From Whitmania pigra (Eukaryota > Annelida > Clitellata > Hirudinida > Haemopidae), in assembly GCA_021613335.1 (NCBI GenBank), contig JAJTWR010000263.1, forward strand, positions 754,501-818,500: DNA of 64,000 nt, given 5' to 3'. Both the position numbers and the translations under genes were made by a program. Shown here in pieces: positions 1 through 13,100 of the stretch (position 1 is its first letter; every line of letters starts with the position of its first letter). Below the pieces are notes generated by a model. The model saw nothing but the letters and a program-made list of their open reading frames with translations. It was not told the origin of the DNA and did no database searches.

Positions 1-1149
1 CACAAAAAGGGAATACTCTCTTTAATAGTTGAAGCAACAACACGTCCAAAAACTTAACGCATTCGGGTAAGCGGTCACTCGGTAAATTCTGTTGGCGATT
101 CCATATTATGAACTTCAGGCCGAGGAAGGATGGCTGGCTGACTGCAGATGAAATTACCGTTTATAACTGAAGCGTGGGCTCGGCTATGGTATACTACACA
201 TAATGGTTCTGTTCTGGATAGTTTACATGGGAAATGTTTGCATGTTATGCATATGTCTGAGTTTCGAAATGTATATAGTCCTCAATAGTACCACTTCTAA
301 AAATACTAAAGCATGGTTATGTTTTTGCGAGGATGATTCGTCTGCTAATATGTGGAATTTGTTCGGAAGGTCGAACGAAACTCCACTCCCCCGCAAACAA
401 AAGTATGCAATCCACCTAGCTCAGATTTAGTAATTCTAAGTGAAAAGAAAATTTACAGAAATAGGCTTAAACAGTTATCTTCAAAATAAATCGGTCGCAA
501 ATAATAAAATGAGACTTTTTAAAAACAAAGGATTGACGTCAAAGTACGTTCACATTTTATTTCTTGTTTATCAGTTCCAATCACCAAGTTATTGCAAAAT
601 GTGACATGTTAATTATTTTATAATTTGTATTTGGTAATGTTATCAATGTTGCATAACATAAACTAACTCACAAAAACTCTGAAAATCACCTTATGCAATT
701 ACTGTCGATTATATTATTGACATAAATACGCGATACTTACAAAATATGTAATAATATTTTCTATTTAAATTAAGGTTTACTTAGAAAATTATTCGCACAA
801 CAATGATTATTCTTGTTTGAAAGTAGTGAGTATATGCCTGTTTTTCCGTGTTTATATGTGATCGGCTTTCGACCCGCATTGGCCCTGCTTTGATGCTTTA
901 TTTTTTCATAATAAGTCTGGAAGTTAACTTTACTGAAGATTCGCCTGAGTTTTTGTGACATATCCGGTGTGAGGAAACGCAATTGTGTTTTTCAGAAATG
1001 ACATAGGCATTTATTTCCAAAGCTTATTTCGTTATTACTTAGCCAGACTGTGTTCGTAAAAGTAGCTATCGTAAATTGACACATCAATATTATATGTTAG
1101 TCATGATACTGTATTAATTCAAATATGGCTTTTTACCAGGAATTCGAAT
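1..1149. other. BIRC6 upstream region, no confident gene
   Basis: This AT-rich stretch precedes the BIRC6 start codon. Short ORFs at 203-430 (+) and 770-982 (-) have no recognisable domain. A perfect CRE-type palindrome, TGACGTCA, lies at 534-541, about 600 bp upstream of the ATG; this is only a motif match. The sequence TTTTTACCAG just before the start codon (ending at 1139) could be a splice acceptor, so an untranslated first exon further upstream is possible. Confidence 0.5.
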
Positions 1150-4100
1150 ATGTCAGCAACGAATTCGTCAACAATACCATCAAATATATCATGGTCCTTT
1201 GCAGAAGATTCGTCATTTCAAATAACTAATAACTTAAAAGATGTCGTCTACCATCCTTCTTTAAACGTTCTACTAGTGTTTACACATGACAATCAGATCT
1301 TGGTTTATGATGCCACATCTGGTTCAGTCTACAAGCAGATAAATTCAATAGGTAAGTGTCTGCGAAAAAAATATAAAATTCGTTTTAATTTATCTTGCCT
1401 TTTTAACTTTAGAAAGCAAGGAGGGTCTTAAGTGCTGCTACCTACCAACCTTGGAAAGGCTGGTAGCAACATCCAATGATGTTCTCTCTACTAGAAAAGA
1501 CCACAATGGCGTTCTGCTGTTAGACAATCTTCTCCAGCTGCAAGTGCAGACACCTGAAGATGCTGTCACTGCAGTGCTTTCCCTAAATGATGTATTTTGG
1601 TGTTTTATGAATTGGAATCAGCTTATATTTTTTTTTATAAAGTATTTATCAATTAGTTTTACACATAAAAGCCACATCATTTAGTTTTTGGAGTTTCACA
1701 AGATTAATGTGTTTAATGTTTAATTTGTTTTATATCGTCAAGGCAATTCACCTCATCGAAGCTTCCGTGTGTTCGGACTCGGTAGGGATGGACAACACTG
1801 CAGAATTGTGGAAGGATTTGGAACAGGAAGTCATTCGAGTGAAGGAGGCAACAAAATCTAACCACAAAGAAGCCAAGGTCTGATTTAACTCGTTTGGTTT
1901 TTATAATTTTCATACTTCCAGGATGAAATAAATTCTCCTTGATCGCAATAAATAGATTTTCTACAGTTGTCAGTGTCTTTTATTTTTAAAATAAAATTTT
2001 GAATTTTGAATTTAAATAAAATAATTGATTAAGAATAACCTGTTTTGGTCAGTGGGCAACAGTCTGTCTGAAGCAGCCTCATGGGGTACTTCTGAAGGCG
2101 CTCCATTCCATACTCGCAGACATGCACAGGATCAGGATGGATCTGCCAGGCCTTTCTGTCATCTCGAGTCTGGTAGATCAGGTGTCTTTGTTTTCAGTGA
2201 ACAGTGAGCTGGATTCCCCCGGGGTCATAGACAAGGGCCTCATGCACAACGAATGCGTTCGGAGAAGTACCTTCAAGGACTGGCCTCATCTCGATTACAA
2301 GTTCGTTAGTTGCGTTTTAATCCCATGGGATTACGTCGATCTCAAAACTTGTGCTCGGAGTATGTCGTTAAGTTAGTTGTAAATTTCTAGTTACCTAATT
2401 AGGTGAACTTTTGTGGATTAAGTGAATTATATTAAGTAATTAAGATTAAGTAATTGAATTGACCATTATTTAATTATTTATTATGTCGGCAACTAAAACA
2501 CATTTTAAAGATGGGCTCTTCCTGTCCCGATGGCTCAGGCCGGCTTCTACTACAACCCGTACAACAAGGGGGACGATCGGGCCATGTGCTTCGTATGCAA
2601 CACCTGCCTCGTCTGCTGGGAGGCCACGGATGAACCTTGGTGAGAATCTGAGATAATTTCATGATTTTAATGGATCTTTCAATCATTTTTTTATCCATTT
2701 CATTATTCACTGAGTAAATAATCAATCTTGTGAGCCATATTCCATAATTTAAAAAATAAAATAAAGGACTTTATTTTTTGTTCCAATTAGTTTAATATAA
2801 TTAATTGTTCCTCCTCCTTTCAATTTAAACTACATTTGCACCTCTTCATTTTTATGCCAATTAAATATGCCATGGCAGTTCCATTTGCATAATAACAAAT
2901 GTTTAATTACTTATTTCAAAGCTCTTCGGTCCTTACTTGGATGTTGTGTAATAATGTATATTTTATTGATATTATATTTTAATGTATATTTTTAAAACAC
3001 TCTTACCTCATGTTCTTAACATTATTCTTAACATTTATTGATAATTAATTATTCATGAGTAATAAAAGTTATGCAAGTAATTATTATTTCTTATCATTAG
3101 GTCTGAGCATGAAAGACATTCTTCTCATTGTCCTTTTGTGAAGGGAGAGTACACTCAGAATGTCCCCATATCAGGTGATAAAGATCGTTCGTTGTTTGAT
3201 GATGAACAGTGATAAGATGATAACAGATGATAAGTCCTTGCGACATGTCGCGATCGATCGACGAGCGCGTTCCTCGTCGCGTCGACCGTCAGATCTATTA
3301 GTTCAATTAATCTAATCGAACAACATATGCTCCTTTGTCATCAATACCTTCTTCAGTAATATTGTGAATGCATCCAGTTTTTTAATTAATTAGTTTTATT
3401 AACATTTAGTAATTTTAGTGTACACAAAATAAGCATAAGTTTAATGTTCAATCTCATAATTAACATTAATTGTGACCACAGCAACCCATGCAACTGAACC
3501 AGCGAAACTCCATTATTCTGGAGACAAGGTGAGAAAATTAGGTTGTGTTACATAAATGCAAGTAATAATGTTTTCATGAGCAATTCCATGTTTACAAGTA
3601 ATTCTGTCCTTACGAGTGGTATTGTGCTTACCTGTGTTATTGTGAATAATTAGGGCTTTGGAAATGTTTATCTTAAAAATGTCTAAAAGATAAAAATTTC
3701 ACAACATTCCATCGAAGAATCGTGTTTCAGATAACAAGCATTGGGTCTACAACGTCTGAAAGATTCTTTGCCACTGTTATGTCAAGTTCTTACGTCGTTG
3801 TATGGGATACTCACACCTTCTTAAAGGTTCTTTTCACATTTGATTCAATATTTGGTTCTCGTCGTCAAAATGCTCATGGTAAAATTTAGACAAGAAAACT
3901 CACAAACCCTACTATTAATGTTATACACCACAATATCAGGTGCGACGTAAATTTCTTTCAACTTGGTTGTTGATCATTGTGTACAAAGTCTGAACATGAA
4001 AAGTTAAAAAGCATTTGACTGATGAACATGTTCTTCATTAAGTCTGTATTCACCAGGAATATGCCATCGTCCATGTCTGCCCCAGTAATCCAGTCATTTG

Positions 4101-7100
4101 CAAGGCATTGAAATCGAGGCTGTCGAATAACTTTGATGACAGGAAGATCGGAGAAGAAAATCAGATGACATCTACAGGTGGGGGGTTGTTACGTTGTGGT
4201 GGTGAGACGAGGAAGTTAATGCTAATGATAATATCGTTAACAATTTCTAGGTAGGTGTGTCACTAATTTGACCCACTTGATTATTGAAGTTCAATAAAAA
4301 TATCAACCAGGGAGTATCGTCTTATGCCCTTAGATTGAATGCATTCAGTTTCATTTTAATCTCACAGTGAACTTGGGGTCGGCATGCATCATCAGCCAAC
4401 CTCTGGAAATTAATTCTGAAACCTTGAGGCCTGGAAATTCCAGGAACTTCCTTGTTGTTGGAGCCAGGTTGGGCTTCCAGTTTGAGCAGGAAGAATCTAA
4501 GGGTTCCTCCGTGACAGAAATGGGATTAACAGACATCAAATCCACTGATGTCATGGTGCAAAATAGGCTGAACCAAGAGAAAAATGGTGAATGTGCAGCG
4601 TCTGCTCCTGAATTTGGTGGCGTTTGTGTCAAAGAAATGCCATCCGAAATGAAGCTTATGAAAAGGTTTGCAGATTCGACGTTTGAGATGTTGTTTGTAA
4701 AAACTTGTTAATAAGATCGTGGTGCAATTTTGGCAGTTGTATTTTTGCATTTGCAGTGCCAGTGCGAATTGCTTGTGCTTACTCGTTTATGATGTGACGA
4801 TCGAAACGTGCAAAGATTCCGCAAAGGACTCGGCGGCTGCTGCCTCATCTTCTTCGTCCTTTAAACAGAAGCAGACGAACTTCAACTCGAAAAAACCGAT
4901 TGGAAAAAGTTATTCACCTCAGCAGGATTTAATGTCCGACATGCACATGGTCGAGGACATTTTGGACGATGATCAGGACATTCAAATTGTGGACTTCAAA
5001 TTGCCCCTGAACTGTGACATGGAGGAGGTTTCTAGCAAGCCAAAGCCAAAGATCATCCTGACCTCGAATTCCGGTCAAGTAGCCAGTTATGACAGTTGCC
5101 CACCTGCTATGACGTCTGCAGGGAATGCTGCTCAGAATCTTCAAGAGAGTCTCCAATGCCAGACTGCTCTTTGCATTCCTCTTCCAGAGGAAATCAAGTC
5201 CTCGAGACAGTTGACTGTAAAGCACATCCTGCCAACTCAGGATGGATCGAGATTGTTCGTGGTCGTCGGGCTGGAGAACGATGTCGTTGCAAATGTTGAA
5301 GGCGATGAAATTCTCAGCTGGACACTGATTTACAAAGTGACGTATTACAAGTCTGGTCCGTTGCTGGACACGAAACCATTAGCTGTGAGTTCTCATAAAG
5401 AAATCATCTCGTCTGCGTGTCTGATACCGACGGATGCGTGCCAGCTGCTGATGTACAATGACGAAGACTCCAGCAGCGATGATAACCTTCTCGTTGCCAA
5501 CGTCAAAACAGAAACATCAAAGAGCCAAACGATTTCAAAGAAGTCGGCCGATGACGAATCCTTGAAGTGGGAAAATGCAGACAACGACTTGCAGGACTAT
5601 CAACTCTCCGTGAAGAAGATGTTCGGATCGGCTCTGCTGGTGACTTCAGGAGGAGACGTGGAGCTCCTGAGTCTTACTGACCTCACCCTCATGGCAAGTC
5701 TTAAGGGCTCCATGCCAAACCAAAAAGATCCCTTTGTGTCTGCCACTTACTGCTCGGGAATCGATAGAATCTGTCTCGGCACACGGTCCAACCAACTCAA
5801 GTTCTTTTCTCTAAAGCCTGCAGGGGATCAGAACTGCCAAGATTTTCCATCTCTGGATGGTTCAGTGTCAACAGCTGATGCTTCTTTTGACTCTGTGGAT
5901 GGTGCAATTAATCAGAGCTTCGGAGCAATACCCAAGAATTCAGAACAAGCTTCGCCCAGTCAATGTAAGCATTTATTCTAAAGATATTATAAAGATTTTT
6001 ATATCAATATTTTGTTTTGTGATTATGGTGACTTTAATTAAATTTTTATTGAAAATTAGATTGAATCACTATAAGGAGAATAATAATAATAATAATAAAC
6101 TGTGTAATTGTATTTAATACATAATTTTAAATCTTTGAATTGTCAGTGCTGACAGCCCAGAAGAAGTTGACAGCAAATGTTCTTATTGATTTGAGGAGGT
6201 TGATTTACTACAAGAACCTGACTCCTCGATTTGTTTCCACCGTTCCTCCTTATTGGAAGGAAGTTGTTCAAGAGCAGCAGCAGAGGAAACATCCACAGCA
6301 TCTCCATCACCACGGGGAGGGAGTTCAGCACACTCGATCCTGGAAACTGCAGACTGATTCGACGTGAGTCGATTTCACATTTTAGCCTTTGTTTTAGAGT
6401 CGTTTCGATCAGTTATTTTAGTGAAATTTTTATTGGGTATTGAGTTGGAGTTTAAAATTTAGTGCCATCAACGAGGAGAACCTCTTCGAGTTGGTCCTCC
6501 CGCTTCCAACAATCGTCGGGCACGTCCTCCTGAGGTTTTCACTCAACCACTCCATCCTCCATGCATCGCCTCCCCCTCAAATCAGGGTCACTCTACTGAG
6601 GCAGAAACCGAGTTCTAAGCCGGGACAACGTCACGAATTGGACGAGCACATCGATTTTGGATTGAATCATGAGAACAAGAGAGATGGAAGCTTTTCCAAA
6701 GATCAGTACATTGACAATCTCGAGAAGAGATACAAGGCCAAGGTTATTTTACTTGGATTTTAAATATTTACGAGCACGTAGATCGATAGAGCTAATAGAG
6801 CTATTAATTAAATGTACTGTAAAAGCATTGTAAAATCTCACAACTTGTCAACCATTTATAGTTTCAGTACAATTGTGCAATTGCTCTTGTATAGCTGTAC
6901 ATTTTACAATGTTTTCTTTAATTTCCATAAAAAATCAGTTCATTTGTTCGTTGGCCATCATTATTAGGTCATCTATGGACCTGTCGACCTTGCGGACCAC
7001 GTGGACTTGTCTGGAACCCAAGGAATCATTCCCATGTCCAGCAAGCTTCTCATGAAGGACTGGTCTAAGACCTTGCTTTTCCACTTCAAAGTCATAAACT

Positions 7101-10100
7101 TGGCAAAGGTTGATTCTCACTGCATCTTCCCTCCTAACCAGTCACAAGAGCCGCAACAAGGCTCTGCTAAGAAGCAGGAAACAGCTAAAGCCAATGAGAA
7201 GCAGGTTTGCATCTTTTTCTTTGCTTGAATTGGTAGGGTCGGAATACGTAGGGGGTGTCGATATTGATGATGATCTCATCGTTTCCTAAGTATGATTATC
7301 AATTTCATGTTAGGATTTACAAATTTGTGTGTATTCATTACAAAATTCATTTCCAAAATTTAACTTGTGATTTGAAAATATATTTTGTGAATAAACGCAA
7401 GAAATATATTTATCTTGAAACTACTCTTAGTATTATGTCATTGACAGTGGGATTCCATTGTGAGTGGAAAACCCCCACCTGGTCCATCATCCGCATCTGT
7501 ATTGGGTCAGAGGTTCAAGGTCAACGAATCACCCCTTCAAAATGTTCAGGGCAATGTGATGATGCAGGAGATCTCAATCACTATCAGAAAGTTCAGAAAG
7601 TTTGGGACCTCCCACAAAGAGTGAGTTAAGATGATATAGTTGAAGTTGTGGAGAAGCATTGAAACGGTATGGTTAAAAACATTTAAATTCTAATTCACTC
7701 CAGTCAAGCATCAAAACTATCTCTCAACCTATCCTCCCTGGAGAACCGCATGGCTCACCTGAGGCGACTCAACAGGTGCTACATGCTCGAGAATCCCTCT
7801 TTCCACGAGCGTCTGCTGGAAATAATATCCAGTCGAGAGAAAGTCCCTTCCATTGGGAGCCTCAAGAGCGTGAAACTTCATCTTGCCCTCGACATTTTGA
7901 TCTGGATCATCAATGTCACCAGAGACGACTACTGCACTGAGCGAAACTCCAGGTTTGCATTGGAATCAGAATTGCAACATGGATATAATTAATAATTTCA
8001 GTGAAATATTCATTTTAAAAATATTTAATTAATAATATTGGTTTTAAAAATATTTTAAAAGCTTTATGTGATGGAGTAAGCTAAACTAAAATTAAGAAAA
8101 CAGGATTTTCCAGTATATGTAATGTTGGTGTTTGTTTATTTGATTATAGTCCTTTGCATAACAGAGATGATTTGGACTTATGATTTGTAATGTTGAACTA
8201 AACATTCATTTTAAATAAAAAAATGTAAGTAATCTGTTGTAAAAATGTTTGAATTGGATGGTGACTTTGAATTTAAGTAATACATCGCTTTGTAATGCAG
8301 CCAAGAAAAGGTGGACATATTGAAACTGGTGCAGGGTTGTTTGACTGACATCCTTAAGACTTGTCTCCTCTGCTCGGACAGGAGTCTCGCGCACAAGTGC
8401 GCAAGGATGTTTGCAGCCTGTTTCATGTTGGCTTACCGTTCTTGAATTCTAACTTTCAATGACATTCTTAAATTGTTATTTAAATATTGGAATGTTTCAT
8501 CCTTGTCGTTTTAATTTCCATGGATTAATAATCCCTTGTTAAACATGATGTTCTAAGCATTGACCAGCCTCTTGCTTTGTGATTGCAACACAACTACCAT
8601 CATTGCAGAAGCTGCAACCACTCGGCACAGCTTGGAGATTCTGACACAGCCATTCAGTTCCAAACATCCCTGCTGAGCAGCCTGATTAATTGCCTACCCC
8701 TCATCACCACCACCTCTTCAGCTGGTGCCATCCACTGGTTCTTTGTGCTCCTCAACCATGTGAAGCATCTCAATCCAAACCTGGCATCCGTTTGCTGCGG
8801 AGAACTGCTCACCAAGGTGGCCGAAGAATACGCTCTCAGAAACGATGAATTTCACTCGTTCCTCAGAACCAAACTTGGACTTTGTGGCTCCCCTCTTGAT
8901 CCTGAACTTTTTGATCTTGATCCATCCCTGCCCAGTTTCACCAAGGGTTTTCAGACCAAAGCTCACCATTCTCAGCCATCTGCCGCGTCCGTTCCCGTCA
9001 GCAACTCATATGCCGGCGTCGTGATGGGGCAGTCCTCCTACCTTTACGGGTCCGTTCTTGGCGGTGCGCCCGGAGCTTCGGGGTCTATGGCTGTCCCGGG
9101 ACCTCCCTCGGGACTCCTGAATCCTCCCGTTCCCGAAGAAACGACATTCAAAGATCTCATGTATCTTCTGGATTTGGAAAGGAATTTTGGAACTTCTATC
9201 GGAGACATCACATTAAAGAATGAACAGAATGCTAGGTAATTAATTAAGCACCGAACGCTTTTAATTAATTATGATCTTGATCGATTATGTATCACCTTAT
9301 AGCTTATTGTTTATCCATAATGATGTAATTATTAATTAGTAGCATTACTAACTCAATCAGGTTCATGACGGGGTTGCTGGAAGCAGAACCACTTCACTTT
9401 GTCTGCCATTCTGCCAGCGACGGGACCCGCTTGGAAGAACTGGATGCTGGTTTGTTCTAACAAATTTATTTTAATATTTTAATGCTGTGACATCAATTGA
9501 TTGGACTTTAAATAATCACGTTTATTGATTGTTTCAAACAACCTCAGCCTCCCAGGCGATGATTACATCCGCCATGCAACCGAGCTCCATGGTAGGACCC
9601 AGCGATGCGTTCGGAGGTCCGTTCAACTTCACGCCCGACACGATGATGGTGTTCGACGCTGCGACCGGGGCCCAAGTGAACATCAAAGGGGGGCATTTCG
9701 GGGGGCTCTCGGGTTCCATGGGGTCCTCGATGGGAGCATCTATGGATGACTCCCAGTTGCAGCAATTGCACAACAAACAGATGATGCTGCTGAAGCTACA
9801 AATGCAAAAGAAGAAACTTGAACAGGTGAAAATTAAATTTTCTAGTCAAAATAACAATTCCAGTTTTACAACACTTTTTGCTGTGGTTGTTAAAAGCAAC
9901 TTAATACCAATTGCCATTCAGCTTAACAATCTCAATTAATCAAATTTAATGATCCACTTTTTTTTTTATTTGGATGTAAATTAATAATATTCCATCAGGC
10001 CATTAGCACATCAGGATGTATTAAGAAATGTTTTGTTCACCAGAAACTTGCGGAGACAACGAAAGCAATGGCTGGTGGTTCATCGAAGCAGTCGGCCACT

Positions 10101-13100
10101 GCAAACCTCTTGAGTTCGGAATTCCCACCTGCCCCTAAAAATACTCCATTCTTTATGACTCCTCCCCTCACTCCGAGTGAAATTTATCCAAACCTCTTCT
10201 CTTCTGCCACTCTGCCAGACTCTCCAAAAAATGCTGATGGTTCCAAGGTGAATCTTTTTCTCGAATAACTTGTCTGTTGAAATGTATTATGCACAAGATA
10301 TTGCAAGCCAATTAGGAGTTGTTGAGGCAAGAATAATATTAATAACCCTTGTTCATTTGGCTGTTGTTAATGGTAATAATGTATTTAATTAATTATTTAA
10401 TTATTTATTGCAGTTGGAAGGTGGAAGTGATGAAGCCAGTGGTGGTACTTCATCCCAAAAGCTTTCATTTTCATGGCAACAAACCAAAAACATTTTCCAG
10501 ACCCCAACTCCTTATGCTCTTGTCATCGACAGACTTCACTCAGGTGTGACAGGCTGTAACAATCGTGACATTGTGCTATTAATGAGATCATTAATATTTA
10601 ATTGATTGATTAATGTTTGCCAGGAGCCAGGAGATTTATCGTTCTTGACTTCGGCAAGCCGATTTGCTTGACCGATTTGGTGTTTCCCGCCTGCTCCGAT
10701 GTGGCTTCCATGTCCATCGACGTGTGGCTGAATTCGGAACAAACGGACGGACAGAGATTGGTGGAGTCGAACGACATCTGGTCCAACAACCTCATCATGT
10801 GTGACATCCTTCCTCCACCAATCTGCAGGTATCTCAAGGTATGAAGCTTTTGGTTATTTTAAGTTAGGGATGTTCATTGTTCTGGTAATTAGTTAATAAA
10901 TAGTTAGTTACTACTCGTCGTTAAACAGGTCACCATAATAAGGCGCTACGGAGGAAATGCCGGCAGACCGAAGATTCCGATCGGCTCGTTCTACGGACAC
11001 ACCTTTGTCATTCCCTGGCAGAGGGTGAGCGATGTCTCCTTGACCTCGATATTGTCGACGACACTCCACGTCAACCTGGCTCAGCAGTCCGAGGCCGTCA
11101 TGACTCCCAACGAAAGAAGCCAGGCCATGGCACAGCTGAACATATGCATGTCCCTACTCGAAGACATCCAATGCAGGTCGCTAAACGATCTTTTCAGATT
11201 ATTAATTTCTAATTACTCATCAGTGCACACTTGAAGTCCCTTCAATAAATCAATCAACATTAGTGCCCTTATGTAAGGTATTAATATTTTCTCTGTTAAC
11301 TTTCTTGAATGTAAGTATCTAATGTGTTGTTGAATGAGATTAATAACTGCATTGACATGATTGCCAGTTATGGGATGGCGAGATCCAGGTTATCGTTGTT
11401 GGTGTCGTCCCTCATGCAAGGCCAGAGTGTCGATCATGCGAGCAGACTCATGCTGCTGCCTAAGAGCAAGTACACTGCTGCTGAGGAGAAGGTAGTGCAA
11501 GCCTATCACAAGACCGTTCAACTTCAGGTGCGAAATTGAAATCACTTAACCAAAGTTATTTATTGCATAACTGTTACTTTATTTTAATATTTTACTTTAT
11601 CAGAGAACAAAACTTGTGTTAAATTAGGGTTGAAAGTATAATAAAGAGAGTTATTAGGAATAACTGAACAGAATTACTTTGTTCTAAGGCTGTTGACATT
11701 ATTTGAAGATTTTCTGAAATTGTCTATTTAAAGTTTTTAAATAAGTTAATTATTATATAATATTCTTGAATGACAAAATGTGATAATTGAATAATATCTT
11801 CCATCCACAGATCCAGTTAAACCTTGCCAAGAGAGCCGTTTATCGCCTTCAACAAGAATTGGGTTTCAATACTCAGCACACTGCAGAAGAAGCACTCTTT
11901 GACCTCAGGAACACCACCAGACTCAAATCGATCCTCTTTTCCCTCAACACGGACACCCTCAGATTCTTGGCAGAGCAACTCTCGGCCGTACTCCTGGGTC
12001 TTTCTGCGGGCATTCCGCCGTCCGTGAACGTCTCGAGCGGCATTTTCCAGAGTCCTTTCGTCGAAGGACTTTTCCATGCCGAGTCTCTCTTCAGCAGCCT
12101 CTGCGTTCTCAGTCCGAGCAGGAAACTCCAGACGACTGCCGGAGTTCTCCTGGTCAGGGTCTGCGGAGACCTTCCGTGGTGGGGGGACTTCTTCGGCAGG
12201 ATATTCTTTGAGTTCTTTTCAGCCGATCAGAAACACATCTTCCCTCAGGATAGGTTTGTCTCGTTTTCTTTGCATAGATGGGTCAATAATGGATGAGTTA
12301 CGTTTGAAAATTCATTCTTTGGAGTATTAAAAAAATGTTGCTGTTTTGTCTTATTAATTGCACTGTTTCATACAATTAACTACAGGCTGTTCATCCTGAT
12401 GGTTTACTTGGGTCAAAAGTCACTCTGCAGCTCCTCTGCTGGACAGGTGCTTGAGAGCATCCTTGGTCTTCTGTCCAAGACTTTGCTTCCTCTCCACTCG
12501 AGTTCAGGAGAATCTCAAATAGGTTGGTATATGTTTAACATGCTTAATTAGGGTAATGATAATGAGCTCTGAACTAATCTGTTAATCAGTTAAGATGTTA
12601 TTAAACGAATGTATTATACATCTAACTAAACTGTATTATACATCCACATTATACTCTGAAATTGCATTAAATGAAAGAAAAAATTGTAATTGATATTTTT
12701 TAGGATTCCATTTATTTATGCATTCAAATAATTTATTTTTGTTTGATTGTGATAGAAAACTTGGACCTGACATTGATCAGCTGGCTGTTGCTGTTCGTAA
12801 GTAAGTCTCTCGACAGTGTGTCGTCTGCCACTTATCTCGAAGAAGGTGACAAACAAACAGCTCCCAACAGCAATGGAAAAAATAAGGAAGGTAATAATAA
12901 TTCCTGAGTCGACGTTCCATCTTATCCAGCCTTTTTTGTGCCTTTTCACTTCTTTACATGTCGTCCTCGTTGTGTTGTTCTTTTGGCTCGTGCAGGTCAT
13001 CTGTTAATACTTGTTGACCAATGCTTAATCATCTCAGCAGCAATAACTTTGCAATTTCTAATTTCAAATAAACTGCACAACTGAAACTCGAAATTACTGA

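Noticed and set aside
203..430. 75-aa plus-strand ORF upstream of BIRC6
   Set aside because: Cys/Met-rich chance frame with no domain and no splice or promoter context.
770..982. 70-aa basic minus-strand ORF divergent from BIRC6
   Set aside because: It could suggest a bidirectional promoter, but no family is recognisable and it has no visible exon partner, so it was not called.
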